DNA of 64,000 nucleotides from Acanthacorydalis orientalis (taxonomy: Eukaryota > Arthropoda > Insecta > Megaloptera > Corydalidae), in NCBI GenBank assembly GCA_034766995.1, contig CM068320.1:21917312-21981311 (forward strand). The letters run 5' to 3'. The first letter of the stretch is position 1, and each line of letters starts with the position of its first letter. Under the pieces are notes generated by a model. That model worked only from the letters and a program-made list of their open reading frames with translations. It did not search any database and was not told the origin of the DNA. This document shows positions 48,649 to 60,359 of this stretch, one piece after another. Both the position numbers and the translations under genes were made by a program.

Positions 48649-48983
48649 AATAATAGAGTCATTACTAGCCAAGTTTCATAAATTAACATGCAAAATAAAT
48701 TTTTATTTGAAAGAAAATGTATTTTTATTATTTCAATTTTTCGTTTTAATAATTCGCCAGTACAGTTACTTTTTAAAACTTATAAAGGTTTTAATTTTTC
48801 TAATAAATTCAAAATGTATCTAAATATATTTATGAAATAATATGCAGTCATTTTAAAAAGGCCTATTATTTTATAATTTTGTTTATTATGTGTGCAGAGC
48901 AGTTGTGATGAAAATTGACGATTATATTTTCTGAAAGTTTTATTTTATTCTTTTTTTAATATGAATATTACTCTAAATGTATA
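48647..48983. other. AT-rich DNA, nothing recognised
   Basis: No supported feature. Confidence 0.4.
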
Positions 48984-48991
48984 CTTACTAT

Positions 48992-49267
48992 CAGGCCTGT
49001 AGTCAGGGAGGCATCGTCCCCTCTAATTGCTCCGTTTGTCCTCTTTAATAAAATCTGTGATTTTGAAAGATTTGAAAATCATGGAGAATCATTGAGAGAA
49101 TCTTCCTATTGGGTTTATTTTGATGATTGAAAACGTTTTTACTCGCGAAAATCGTTTCTATGAGCGCGTTTCTAACCGTAACCTCCAAAAATTTTGGCAT
49201 AAAAAAATTTTACCCCCTCAAAAATTGTGTCTACTTCCTGTAATATGATGGTCTGACTACGGGTCTG
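48992..49267. mobile_element. hAT-type MITE, copy B (276 bp)
   Basis: Termini caggcctgtagtcag and, inverted, cagacccgtagtcag (13 of 15 identical). Flanks cttactat and ctaacgat match at 6 of 8. Same family, length and orientation as copy A at 27725-28000. Confidence 0.82.
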
Positions 49268-49275
49268 CTAACGAT

Positions 49276-49549
49276 TTTTTTTAAATTATGATGTTAAAAC
49301 ATTGAATAGAATAAGTTAAAAAATCTGTTGTTAAATTAACAATTAAAAAGTTTTCCATATTTTATTAAATTAACAAATTTAAATGCTAGTTTTTTTGGAG
49401 TGTTAATTATTTTATCAATTTTTGTAATAAAAAATGTGTGCAGAGTAAATAAAATTGACATAAACGTTATAAATAAAATAGTACATATTTATTTAGGACG
49501 ATCACTCATAGTAATGAAATAGTTTTAAAGAAAAAAATAATTTTGTAAA

Positions 49550-49603
<54 letters not shown>

Positions 49604-50440
49604 TAATTATTCAATTCGCTTTATACATGGATCAGTATAATATACTTCAAAAGTAAACGATATTTTTATTCGTCATGAATATTAAAATTAAAAGACATGT
49701 TTCTAATTCAGTATTTTATTTTCAATGCGTACTCACAATAGTACTTGACATTGACTTATGCAGTATAAATGGTGTATATTTATTTTTAATCTTTTTTATT
49801 GGCCCTATAATAAAATGTTTTGTTTGTTATTAAATTTAGAAAAAATTGTTATTAATATTTGATTGGTTCATATTCGTAAAAAAAATTTTAATTTTTAATT
49901 ATCATTATTTTAAAAACAGAAATATTGTTTTAATTAATATAATTTTTTATAAATTTTATATGAGCTTATTTCATAATTTTTTATATTATTTTTTAGAATT
50001 TGTTTATATTAAAATATGATATCTGTTTATATCAAATCTTTTATATATTATCTATTATTATCTATATTTTATATATTATCTATTTATATATTATCAAATA
50101 TTTTATTTATAAAAGACGATATTGATTTTTTCTGTATCTCATTATATAAAAGAATATTCAAATACCCAAAGTAGAGAAAAGTAACAGATAAAATGTAAAT
50201 TAAACTATCAAAGTGTAAACAAAAATAAATTCAAACTACTGAATAGTTCAAGAAGCTAATAACACTGCACAGATTATACAATAAGATATATAATCAAGAA
50301 CTTGTACTGGAGCATTTAGAATAACACCTGTCATTTTAAGACAGCAAGATAAAATACACCGTTCTTTGAAATTTGATTACATTTACAATTTAGCAGAAAA
50401 AAGTTGTTGTTTCTTTTTTTATTAATAGATCTTAAGTAAC
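49276..50440. other. AT-rich DNA, nothing recognised
   Basis: Contains a (TA)n array at 49552-49600. The very AT-rich 49850-50130 was checked for mitochondrial similarity and none was convincing. Confidence 0.4.
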
Positions 50441-50960
50441 CTATCATGTAGACAAATGAGACAAACGAGCGTACGTACGCGAACATTAGTCTTGTATCAC
50501 GCAAGAATCCATCCACTATGCATGATGAAAGCGTTCCGAACGGTTAGTCAAGTTATAGATGTTGAATCGAAGATAACTCTGGACCAAAAAGTTCGAGATG
50601 TTATCTGTAAGAAGGAGATGTCGGCCAAAGCTGTTAGAAGGCGTTCGATAGCCCATTGTTATGTAATTGTGTAGTTTTTTGTTTGAAATGGGATGCTGAG
50701 AACACGCCCTTCCACTGTCAACTGTCTTCATTCTACCGACTATGTAAAGAGGGAGCAGGGCAATACGGACCTAGCTGGTCTCTGTCAAAGGTGATATTGG
50801 AATGCATCTACTATACGTATACATGTTTAGAAATGTGTGTATATATTTACGATGTGTGTGTGTGTGTGTGTATGTATGTATATGCTGCCTACAACACCTG
50901 GTTGTTTACGAACGAGAAGAATTTATCACTTAAATAGTCGATAGAGGATACGAGAGGCAG
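50441..50960. other. GC-richer unique island
   Basis: Contains CpGs and short open frames (50456-50674, 50656-50937 plus; 50516-50731 minus) without recognisable domains. (TG)n at 50853-50875. Candidate regulatory or exonic DNA. Confidence 0.25.
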
Positions 50961-51174
50961 TGGGCAGGTATTTAAAGAATTTATTTCTTTGGCATATGCT
51001 GATTAATCTCTATTTTATTTTTATAATTTGACTAATGTTTTATCTAACGTGATACATATGTTTATTTATGTGGTTATAAATATCTTTTAACCGCTGCTAC
51101 TAAGAAATTCTTAAAAAGATGCAATAAAAAATATAATATATTTATAAACTCTTGTGTAATACACATTATAACAT
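50961..51174. other. AT-rich DNA
   Basis: Nothing recognised. Confidence 0.4.
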
Positions 51175-51344
51175 ATATACATGTACCTATATATATACAC
51201 ACACACACACACACACATATATGTATATATATATATATATATATAATATTCTCATTTCATAAATATAAAAAAGGCTTGTCATTTGAAAACAATATAAAAA
51301 GTAAGTTTTGTTGAAAGTGGAATTAATATCTTTAAAATGATACA

Positions 51345-51396
<52 letters not shown>
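51175..51396. repeat. (CA)n(TA)n microsatellites
   Basis: CA/TA at 51193-51244 and a TA array at 51349-51394, abutting Helitron-like copy H3. Confidence 0.93.
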
Positions 51397-51397
<1 letters not shown>

Positions 51398-51637
51398 TAG
51401 GAGACTTCGCCCCCTGCTCGCTGCGCTTGCTCACTTGTCAATTATAAGCCTCTACATGTAACCGAATGAAATAATAAACATATTTTTTAACATTTTTATG
51501 CCTATATAATGATTATCGCAGACAGATTGCAACGTTGCTGTTTTATATATGAGATGAACATATTTTGGTACCATGAAACCCGATGTCATAAATAAATAAG
51601 TCATCATCGAATTTTTTTGTGGATAATGTTTATTTAA

Positions 51638-51640
<3 letters not shown>
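51397..51640 (-). mobile_element. Helitron-like element, copy H3
   Basis: Minus strand: ends caagtgagcaagcgcagcga, then gcagggggcgaagtctcctag, closing on CTAG before T. It shares the GC-rich tail and the ttcattcggtt/aggcttataattga block with H1 and H2. First of three tandem copies. Confidence 0.62.
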
Positions 51641-51689
<49 letters not shown>

Positions 51690-51937
51690 CTAGGGGACTT
51701 CGCCCCTTGCTCTCTGCGCTTGTTCACTTGTCAATTATAAGCCTCTACATGTGACCGAATGAAACAATAAACATATTTTTTGACACTTATTTATGTCTAT
51801 ATAATCATTATCGCAGACAGATTGCAACGTTGTTGTTTTATATATGAGATGAACATATTTTGGTATGAAGAAACCCGATGTCATAAATAAATAAGTCAAC
51901 ATCATCGATTTTTTTTGTGGATAATGTTTATTTAATG
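51690..51937 (-). mobile_element. Helitron-like element, copy H4
   Basis: Minus strand: ends aaggggcgaagtcccctag, with a 4-bp gggg/cccc stem. It is a close copy of H3 at a spacing of 293 bp, separated by (TA)n. Confidence 0.62.
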
Positions 51938-51965
51938 TGTATATATATATATATATACACATATA

Positions 51966-52215
51966 CTAGGGAACTTCGCCCCTGCTCTCTGCGCTTGCTC
52001 ACTTGTCAATTATAAGCCTCTACATGTGAGCGAATGAAACAATAAATATATTTTTTAACACTTTTTTATGCCTATATAATCATTATCGCAGACAGATTGC
52101 AACGGTGCTGTTTTATATATGAGATGAACATATTTTGGTACCATGAAACCCGATGTCATAAATAAATAAGTCAATGTCATCGGAATTTTTTTGTGGATAA
52201 TTATTTTATGTATAT
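51966..52215 (-). mobile_element. Helitron-like element, copy H5
   Basis: Minus strand: ends aggggcgaagttccctag. Third tandem copy, 276 bp after H4. The far end reads gtggataattattttatgta before a short TA run. Confidence 0.62.
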
Positions 52216-52480
52216 ATATATACATTTAAACTTTACTAATCCTTTTTTATATACTAAAACGTACTACATCCATAGTGTGTGAAACTGATTCTAAATTTTT
52301 AAGTAAAAGTGCATCTCTAATCAAAATACAGTTAGTAGAACAGATTGAAACGAAGTATTAAATTAGTTTTTTTTTAATTTATAGTCTCATGTACAGTTTT
52401 ATGCTTCACACACACATATGCGAATTAATTCTGATTTAAACGCAGTTTATTCGGAAAACATCAATTCCCATGGTCGACAG
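52216..52480. other. AT-rich DNA
   Basis: Nothing recognised. Confidence 0.4.
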
Positions 52481-52929
52481 TACACTTTAATTAGACATGG
52501 CTACGAATTATACATCTTAACAGTTCTTTTGTTTTGAAAATCCCAAGGACACGACATGCCACTAATACCAATTAATATAATTCGAGAATAAAACCTGTTT
52601 CGTTATCTGTCTGAAGCGATTGTTTAAAAAAAATAGATTAAAGAAATGCAAATGTCATCGTTCCTACCAAATTTTCGATGGTCGATTGTTCTTGTTGACC
52701 ACCTGGTGTCAACCACACGAGTGTACAAGTAACATAGCTTTATCATGTAGCTCCATATAAAAGTAACAATAAGATATTAGTTGGAACATGATGAAGTGGA
52801 CCAGGCCTCCGCGCGGTATCTGTCAAGATAACGTCTGTCCAATTTACATTCCACATTATGTGTCGTGTGCTGGGATCCAGACAATGCGCTACGTATGTAA
52901 CATTCTATTCATATGGTATGTGAGTCATT

Positions 52930-52932
<3 letters not shown>
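52481..52932. other. GC-richer unique island
   Basis: Balanced composition (ccaggcctccgcgcggtatc). No coding or transposon signature. Confidence 0.27.
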
Positions 52933-52998
<66 letters not shown>

Positions 52999-53000
52999 CT
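52933..53000. repeat. (TA)n microsatellite
   Basis: About 65 bp, ending in tatatactagttc. Confidence 0.95.
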
Positions 53001-53733
53001 AGTTCATTATGTAAATTGCGAATAGGATCTGAATTGCACCATTGTTTCGATTCAAGTCGATGACTTATTTTTCGTAATATAACATATCTTAAAATGGAAC
53101 TTCAATTAAAGGTGTGGTGTATATACTTAATGTCAAATTTTCTAGTGCTGAAATCAATAAAATCATTATCATTCGTATATAAAAATTGTTCAGATAAATT
53201 GATTGTGTCAAAATGTCTAAATACTTACAATAAAGTATTATTGACACACATTTTTATGAATATTTCTGTTCTTTTATCGACCATGATCGTCTATTGTGAA
53301 CAATAACTGAACTTATACATTTATCAGATTTGAATTATGAATATCAAGAATGATTTTTTTACTAGAACGTACCTATCGAAAGTAATAGAATTTCTAAACT
53401 TTATATAATATTCTTCAAGCTAAAAAGGGACTTAATTTGTGTTTATGTTTCTATAAAAAAATATCTAAATATATAATAATAAATAAAAGAATAAATATGT
53501 ATATAACAATATATTATTGAAACTAATCAAATGAATAAGCGGGTTTATACAAATATATTTATTTATTTAGGAAAATTATTTTAGTATAAACTTGTTTAAG
53601 TATGTATTTTAGTACATAAAAACAATTTTGAGGTTATATGAATAGTTTATACGTATATATTATGATTTTTATATTCTTGTTAAAGATTATAGTCTATTTT
53701 TTATCAAGTCTATTTTACAAAGAATATATGTGC
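53001..53733. other. AT-rich DNA, nothing recognised
   Basis: Low-complexity open frames only. Confidence 0.4.
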
Positions 53734-53735
53734 TA

Positions 53736-54668
53736 CGAGGTCAGACAATTAAGTAATGCGACCGATTTTTTTTCTCGGCCTGTAGTAACACTGCGAACCT
53801 GTAACTCCGCCACCGTAATAGCAGATCCCTACTCTCTCGATTGAGACCTTGACCACCCTCGTACGATCATTTCTTCGCCAGCTGTTTAGTGTTTTGTAAC
53901 AACGCGCGAGTAGTGCATGTCACGAAAATGGAACAGAGAAATTTAGAGCAACGGTGCGCGAGATTGTCTCGAGCAGGTTGAAAGTGATCCTACTCTTCTC
54001 GATCGAGTTATTACTGGTGATGAAAGTTGGTTCTTTCAATATGACCCCGAAACTAAACGACAAAGCCAACAGTGGCTGTCCCCTGGAGCACCAAGGCCAA
54101 AGAAGGCGAGAATGAGCAAGTCCAAAGTGAAAACCATGTTGATTTGCTTCTTCGACAGCAAAGGGGTGGTTCACAAAGAGTTCGTACCACCTGGACAAAC
54201 CGTAAATCAAGTATTCTACCGCAATGTGCTCGAAAAATTACGAAAAAGGGTGCTCAGAGTGCGTCCAGAGATCGCGAAGACTTGGGTTCTGCATCACGAC
54301 AATGCTCCCTGTCACAGTGCGTTCAGTGTCTCTCAGTTTTTGGCGTCTAAAGGCATCGCAACGTTACCACAACCGCCCTATTCACCGGACATGTCACCCT
54401 GCGACTTTTTCCTATTCCCCCATATGAAAAAAATCGTCAAAGGTCGACATTTTGACTCCGTTGAAGATATCCAAGAATCTGTGACGAGGGTACTTGGAGA
54501 GGTCCCACAGGAAGTGTTCCAGAATTGTTACGAAAACTGGAAAACTAGCTGGAATAAGTGTATAGATGCGGGAGGGGTCTACTTTGAAGGGGATTGTAGC
54601 GATGTACCTTAATTTTTAAATATACTCGATTTTTGAATTTTGTCGCATTACTTAATTGTCTGTCATCG
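53736..54668 (+). mobile_element. Mariner deletion derivative keeping the catalytic domain, copy 2
   Basis: Same termini (cgaggtcagacaattaagta), same internal deletion and almost the same length (933 bp) as 29532-30463. TA flanks at 53734-53735 and 54669-54670. The right terminal repeat has a short divergence (gtctgtcatcg for gtctgacctcg). It inserted at or beside the 5' edge of a LINE fragment. Confidence 0.93.
53947..54612 (+). pseudogene. Mariner catalytic domain without DNA-binding domain, copy 2
   Basis: Stop-free for 222 codons, preceded by TAG. ITGDESWFF, then from ATG 54112 HHDNAPCHSA (D63) and YSPDMSPCDFFLF (D98). It differs from copy 1 at six residues (KKIVKGRHF for KKFVKGQDF; KTSWNK for KTRWNK; GGVYF for GGDYF; GDCSD for GDRSD), with few silent changes. 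That pattern fits neutral drift after insertion. Confidence 0.88.
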
Positions 54669-54670
54669 TA

Positions 54671-55450
54671 TATTGACCTAAACATCATGGGAAGATCTAT
54701 ACTTGTTATTAAAAAAGTCTTTGGATCCCACAAGACCGCTACACCAGTCATAGGTCTTAGAATAAATAATAATAAAAGCAAACGAATGCTGCAAAGTAGA
54801 AGATTAAGTCAAAGTCACCATCGATGATTACAATTTCGAGGTTGTAAACAATTTCACATATCTTGGCTCAAACATCACCAGTGAAAATAAAGAATCTCGA
54901 GAAGTTCAAAAACGAATAGCAGTAGCAAATAGAACATATTTTGCTCTCTTGCTTATAATGAAATCGAAAAATGTGCATAGGGAGACCGAAATCCGACTGT
55001 ATAAGACTCTCATCCGTACTGTGATATCTTATGGAGGTAAAGCGTGGATCTTGTGAGATAAAACAGCAGAAATGTTGGACACCGTCGAGAGAAGGATCTT
55101 GAGAAGGATATTTGGGGCAGTAAACGATGGAGGTATATGGAGGATACGCTACAACTTCGAATTATATGAAATGTGTAGGGAACCAAAATTATCGTTCTTT
55201 ATAAAAATGCTCCGCACGCGATTGGAAGGTCACACTGAGCGGATGTCGGACTCAAAAGTACCAACTAGGGCCTTGGATGGATAACCAGGCGGGAGAAGAC
55301 CTGTGGAAAAATCCAGGCTCAGATGAATAGACAATAAGAGTAGGATGCAGTGGAATAGTTTGGAGTAAGAAACTGGAGAAGGGTTGCCAGACAAAAAATT
55401 GAGGAAGTTAATGTTCGATTTGGGCTGTAGTGCCATCAAAGAAGAATAAG
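54671..55450 (+). pseudogene. 5'-truncated non-LTR retrotransposon, RT C-terminal region
   Basis: Starts right after the mariner with LNIMGRSI (the segment after the RT active site), then IGLRINNNKSKRMLQS, DDYNFEVVNNFTYLGSNITS, IRLYKTLIRTVISYGG and a stop at the expected EtW box. 55072-55284 is open: MLDTVERRILRRIFGAVNDG, IRYNFELYEMC, RLEGHTERMSDSKVPTRALDG. It ends in a GAAGAATAAGAAGAA tail. An aagaatat word at 53720-53727 and 55451-55458 could be the target-site duplication. This is a different LINE family from the ones at 790 and 26 kb. Confidence 0.82.
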
Positions 55451-55458
55451 AAGAATAT

Positions 55459-55860
55459 GTTATATATAAAAATGTAAAAAATGTCACAATTATAAATATA
55501 AAGCTGGGATTTACGGATAGATAATTTCATGTTTAGTAGACCTCTGAGAGGCTATAATGAATTAGTATTAAATGTTGTGTTTGACATAAAAGATATATAA
55601 ATAAAAGATTTAGTTTAGTACTATAACAAAATTGATTTCCTCACATAAATTAACATTAAATATAATACAAAATGTTTTTTTATCAAGTCATCCATGGTTG
55701 GTTGGTTATTGGGGCTTGAGGGCGCTTCAACAGCTAAGCTGATTAGCTCCCGAACAAGGTATGGAGTAATTGTATGAGAATATAATATGGAAATTTGTGG
55801 AACTATCCTATGAAAATGGTATTTGCTTCTAAATGCACTTGAGCTTATTAAAATAGATAA
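55459..55860. other. AT-rich DNA with a short interspersed repeat tail
   Basis: At 55700-55765, attggggcttgagggcgctt then caacagctaagctgattagc resembles 62305-62355 (attggagttttagggcgctt, ccacagtcaaggtcattagc). The pair is probably a decayed LINE or SINE tail shared by both sites. Confidence 0.45.
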
Positions 55861-55980
55861 TATAGGTGATTCAATTTAGGATTTCACATGAAAATATTAA
55901 AAAAAATCGCAGAAATTAAGAAAAACATCATGTTATTTTTTAATATTTTTATGTGGAAGTCTAAATTTAATCACCCTATA
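55861..55980. mobile_element. GGGTGATTC-type MITE, copy 2 (120 bp)
   Basis: Left taggtgattcaatttaggat. Right inverse: tagggtgattaaatttagac. Shorter than copy 1 and without its central hairpin. Confidence 0.72.
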
Positions 55981-56054
55981 TTTCATTATAGGACATTCTG
56001 ATAAAGGAAAAAAATATATCGTGTAGAATAAAAATTAATGAATAATTTATATTT

Positions 56055-56059
56055 AGTGA

Positions 56060-56125
<66 letters not shown>
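56055..56125. repeat. (CT)n(TA)n compound microsatellite
   Basis: About 40 bp of CT then 25 bp of TA. Confidence 0.95.
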
Positions 56126-56137
<12 letters not shown>

Positions 56138-56759
56138 GTATTATTTATATCAACTTTTTTGTTTATAAGAAAATAGCACATCACAAAAACGCCTATATAA
56201 TAAAGATTTCATTTTTTTCTTACTGAAAAGACCCGTATAAGTAGTCACTTTTATTATTTGTGAATATTATGTTCCAATTTTTATTGTGTATTATTATTCC
56301 GTTATATTTTTATGTAACATAATTTTAAAAATATTAATACACAGATTACACATTATTTGAATATTAAAAGTATTAACGTAATACAATAGATACATAAAAA
56401 TATAACTGGTTATATTAGAACATTTATTAAATATTACTTGTTTATTGTTTTTTTTTTTTTTTTTTTATACTGACTAGTCATTACAATCTTCATTGACGCC
56501 AATAAATTTATTTCAAATTCTTCGCTGACACCACTCCGAGGATAAGTTTGTTACGATGGTAATATTTCACGGTAATTTATTGCCGATTAGTGATTATTTT
56601 CTTTTAGTTTTATACTTTTCAGAAATAGCAATAATGCTTTTTATGTTTATAAACATATATTTAAATTTATCTGTTTATGTAACAATCAATAAAATTCTAA
56701 AATTATATATCTATATATCTATCTATATATATATATATTTATAGAGAGAGAGAGAGAGA
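56126..56759. other. AT-rich DNA
   Basis: A poly(T) of about 20 at 56448-56466 and (TA)n(GA)n at 56720-56761. Nothing else recognised. Confidence 0.4.
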
Positions 56760-56997
56760 GAGGATGATTCAACTTAAGCTTCTGCACGAAAATATTAAAA
56801 AAAACACCAAAATTTAAAAAAAAAACACCAAAATTAAAAAAAAAACAATTAACCTCCCTTTTAGTATTTTAGTTCAGTTGTATTTTTTATTATTGAATTG
56901 AACTAAAACACTAAATAAAAAATAACATGAATTCTCTTAACCCCCTGAGCTCCCTTTGAAAGCTTCTATGTGGCAGCCTAACTCGAATCACCCTATA
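56760..56997. mobile_element. GGGTGATTC-type MITE, copy 3 (about 238 bp)
   Basis: Left aggatgattcaacttaagct. Right inverse: tagggtgattcgagttaggc. It keeps the central hairpin (tattttagttcagtt and aattgaactaaaaca) and has an extra A-rich tandem segment. The most divergent copy. Confidence 0.68.
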
Positions 56998-57472
56998 TAT
57001 TATACACATGGAATAGAATGTATCTATGATTGCTCCATCCAAAAAAAAAAAAACTATAATACACCACCAATATTCGTAAAATAATAAAAAAGAATACGTA
57101 TTCATCTTTTCAATGGAATAATATCAATATATTGCACATTATTGCCATACGTATTCATCTAACAAAATGGAATTACAAAGTATTCTTAAATGTACTTCAT
57201 ACAATTGTAAACATCACGTTCGAAGGTGTCATATCGATATATTATTGCAAATACAGAGAACATGAGAATGTACATAAGAATTCAGTAAAAATAATAATAA
57301 ACCGGAAACCAATAACGACTACGTACCACCCTATACGTCACGTCATTCACAAAAATTCTCTCCTTTCACACAAGTGTGAGAAAAAGAATACAGGGTTGCG
57401 GGGGCGGTTCGGTGCACACTTATATACGGGGAGTATAATACCAACAGAGGTGTGGTGGATACACATATGCAT
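56998..57472. other. Unique DNA
   Basis: Mixed composition. The plus-strand frame at 57132-57524 (130 codons) ends in (TA)n-encoded residues and shows no known domain, so I do not call it a gene. Confidence 0.35.
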
Positions 57473-57523
57473 ACATATATATATATACATGTATATGTAT
57501 ATATATATATATATACATATATA
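57473..57523. repeat. (TA)n microsatellite
   Basis: About 50 bp with interruptions. Confidence 0.93.
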
Positions 57524-57910
57524 AAATACACTCACACATTCAAAAATGTATAAGTAAAAGAAATAGCCTATTTATAGTCCTTAAATGAATTCTACCTGAA
57601 CTCTCCAAGAATTTCTTTGAGTACCATTGACGCTTTTTAAGAATGGTTATAATAATGTTACGTTTTTTACGTGTGTCGTTGAAACATGTGATGAACAGTG
57701 CAAGTAGCAGTTCACAAATTTATAGAAAATTAACGATATGAATGTTTTTTTTTCTAAAATCCAATTAATTGTTCTTTAAAATGTTGATTTGTTATATTGA
57801 ATTGAATTATTAACTTTTACATAAAATTCAAATTATATATCAGTGTTTTTTCATATAAAACGGCTTTTGATTTCTGTAAAGTTTGTTAGTATTGTTTTAT
57901 ATTATCTCTA

Positions 57911-57913
<3 letters not shown>
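57524..57913. other. AT-rich DNA, nothing recognised
   Basis: No supported feature. Confidence 0.4.
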
Positions 57914-57956
<43 letters not shown>

Positions 57957-57958
<2 letters not shown>

Positions 57959-58177
57959 GTTTGTATATGTGTAGGCATAATGCATCATATTATTCGTTTT
58001 ATTTTTTTTGAATAATATTTACAATAAAACGAAAAAAATAATTACATGAAAATATTTTAAAAGAATATTTTTTGAGTAAGTTAACTATATTTTATTATAG
58101 AATGGAAATATTAAGGTACTTGAATAAAAATTATTATATAACATTTAAATATCGAGGAAGTATTATATTTTCATGTG

Positions 58178-58226
<49 letters not shown>

Positions 58227-58780
58227 TTATGCAGAATATGGTTTTAAATAGAATATAAAATAACTTACAGTTCAACTTTTAATATTTGTACCAAAGATTT
58301 AATTCCATTCATTTTTTCGGTAGAATAGAAATAATCAATATTTTTAGAATTTATTTAAAAGCTTAAACAGAAGAAAATACTGCACTGTAAAATATATGTG
58401 TGTGTGTGTGGGCATAATGCAATATATAATTAGTTTTATTTGTTTTGAATAATACAATAAATAATACAAAAAAAATAATCACATGAAAATATTTAAAAAA
58501 ATATTTTTTGAGTAAGTTAACTATATTTTATTATAGAACGGAAATATTAAGGCACTTGAATAAAAATTATTAGATAACATTTAAATATCGAGGAAGTATT
58601 ATATTTTCATGTGAAATGTGTTTTAAATAGAATATAAAATAACTTACATTTCAACTTTTAATATTTGTACCAAAGATTTAATTCCATTCATTTTTTCGGT
58701 AAAATAGAAACAATCAATATTTTTACAATTTATTTAAAAGTTTAAACACAAGAAAATACTGCACTGTAAAATATTTTAAT
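57957..58780. repeat. Tandem duplication; one copy contains a (TA)n insert
   Basis: Copy 1 is about 57957-58410 and copy 2 about 58411-58780. They share tgggcataatgca-type starts, tgagtaagttaactatattt, atcgaggaagtattatattt and accaaagatttaattccatt. Copy 1 has about 60 bp of TA-based sequence (58182-58240) between catgtgaaa and ttttaaatag. Copy 2 lacks it and joins catgtgaaatgtgttttaaa directly. Confidence 0.92.
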
Positions 58781-58782
58781 AA

Positions 58783-58787
<5 letters not shown>

Positions 58788-58818
<31 letters not shown>
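58788..58818. repeat. (TA)n microsatellite
   Basis: About 30 bp at the end of the duplicated block. Confidence 0.95.
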
Positions 58819-58828
<10 letters not shown>

Positions 58829-59289
58829 TGTCTGCGTGTAAGAGTTAGGGCTTTGTATTATATTAATTTATTCATTAACAGTATCGATTAATTTTATATT
58901 AATCTATTTTTTGTCTATATTTTTTTGACATTCATATAAAAATATAGATTCGAAAGTGTAAGATTTTTTACAACGAAAATCTTTATGGTTTACATGAAAG
59001 TTTTATATTTTAAAATCTTATTACATAAAATCGAATATAAATCAAACGAATCACTTGTTTTGGAACGATGTTCATTTTTGAAAATAAAATAACCATCAGA
59101 ATGAAATGCAAATTCACTTCTTATTAGAGGTGCTATTTTTTATTGACTTCCTCATAGTTGTTTCATATACTCTATGGCTTTGTATTTAAGGTAGTTTAGA
59201 ATTATGAAGCTTGGAACTCGTAAAGTGTTTGAAACAATTATATAAATAACAACACTGATCTAAAAAATGCACTTTTCAGCAGTTGTGTC
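58819..59289. other. AT-rich DNA, nothing recognised
   Basis: No supported feature. Confidence 0.4.
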
Positions 59290-59303
59290 GAGTAATCGAC
59301 TAT

Positions 59304-59469
59304 TTTTTTACCGTTTTTTATTTTTGATTGATATTTTTATTGTTCTCTGTAAACTTGAGGCGAGTTGTCGTGTCTTGGGATTGAATCCCTATTATCTAGG
59401 CTTTAACTTGTATTATTAGCAATCTTGCTGTTTAACGGTGTCATGTTTTGACTACCTCGCTAGGAAAAT
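59304..59469 (-). mobile_element. 166-bp 3' end of the Jockey-like LINE with 14-bp target-site duplication
   Basis: Flanked by identical gagtaatcgactat at 59290-59303 and 59470-59483. The body matches the 3' UTR of the LINE at 25.8-27.2 kb (cgagttgtcg, attattagcaat, gctgtttaa.ggtgtcat). The A-rich tail (T-rich on plus) is at the left, so orientation is minus. Confidence 0.9.
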
Positions 59470-59699
59470 GAGTAATCGACTATATTTTTTAAAATATATG
59501 TTTGTATGTAATACAAACATACATTATAAAAATGTATAGTTAAATTTACGTTTATAAAGTTATATATTTTTTCTATTTAATATGAATAAAGACATTATTC
59601 GTTTCTATAAAATTCTAATAAATATTAATTATGAAAGTTTGGTATTTTGAAATATTTTTAGTAATTAGATTTTTATTTACATACGTAAGAGGGCATTTT

Positions 59700-59703
<4 letters not shown>

Positions 59704-59762
<59 letters not shown>

Positions 59763-59786
59763 ATATATTTATATACTTATATATAT

Positions 59787-59822
<36 letters not shown>

Positions 59823-59855
59823 CAATAGATAGACAGATAGATAGATAGATAGATA
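59704..59855. repeat. (TA)n then (GATA)n microsatellite
   Basis: About 120 bp of interrupted TA followed by about 30 bp of gata repeats. Confidence 0.95.
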
Positions 59856-60044
59856 CGTTTATACTTTTTTAAATGGGAAGTAGAGTGGCATTTTAGTTCA
59901 GTTCAATATACAATTGAAGAATATTATATTTTATAGCAGCATAAGTCTTTGGTTGTATTATTTATATAAAGTGTATAACAGGTTCTTAAACCGGAAAGAT
60001 TGTTGGTAAAAAGAAACCAATTTATGTTCAATTCAGAACATAGT
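59856..60044. other. AT-rich DNA
   Basis: Nothing recognised. Confidence 0.4.
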
Positions 60045-60137
60045 GTTTATTTAAAAAAATATTTTCATGATCAATTAAATATTTTCATCATTTTACAAGA
60101 AAAATGTATCATGTTGAACCAACTACTCTATTGACGG

Positions 60138-60187
<50 letters not shown>

Positions 60188-60335
60188 CCATTGTACAAAA
60201 GTATATATCAATAATGCCTTGACTTACATTCTCTTTGTCTTATTAAAAAATATTTTTATGATCAATCAAATATTTTCATCATTTCACAAGAAAAATGTAT
60301 TATGTTGAACCAACTGCTTATTTTAAAGCTTTTAT
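60045..60335. repeat. Tandem duplication across (TA)n
   Basis: The unit at 60045-60142 (tcatgatcaattaaatattt, agaaaaatgtatcatgttga) recurs at 60240-60335. The intervening DNA starts with a TA array (60143-60183). Confidence 0.9.
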
Positions 60336-60359
60336 TTTTGATATTTATATAATTATATA

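Noticed and set aside
49850..50130. Second possible mitochondrial insertion
   Set aside because: Very AT-rich, but no frame gave a recognisable mitochondrial protein or rRNA block.
57132..57524. 130-codon plus-strand frame
   Set aside because: Its end is a microsatellite translation and its body has no known domain.
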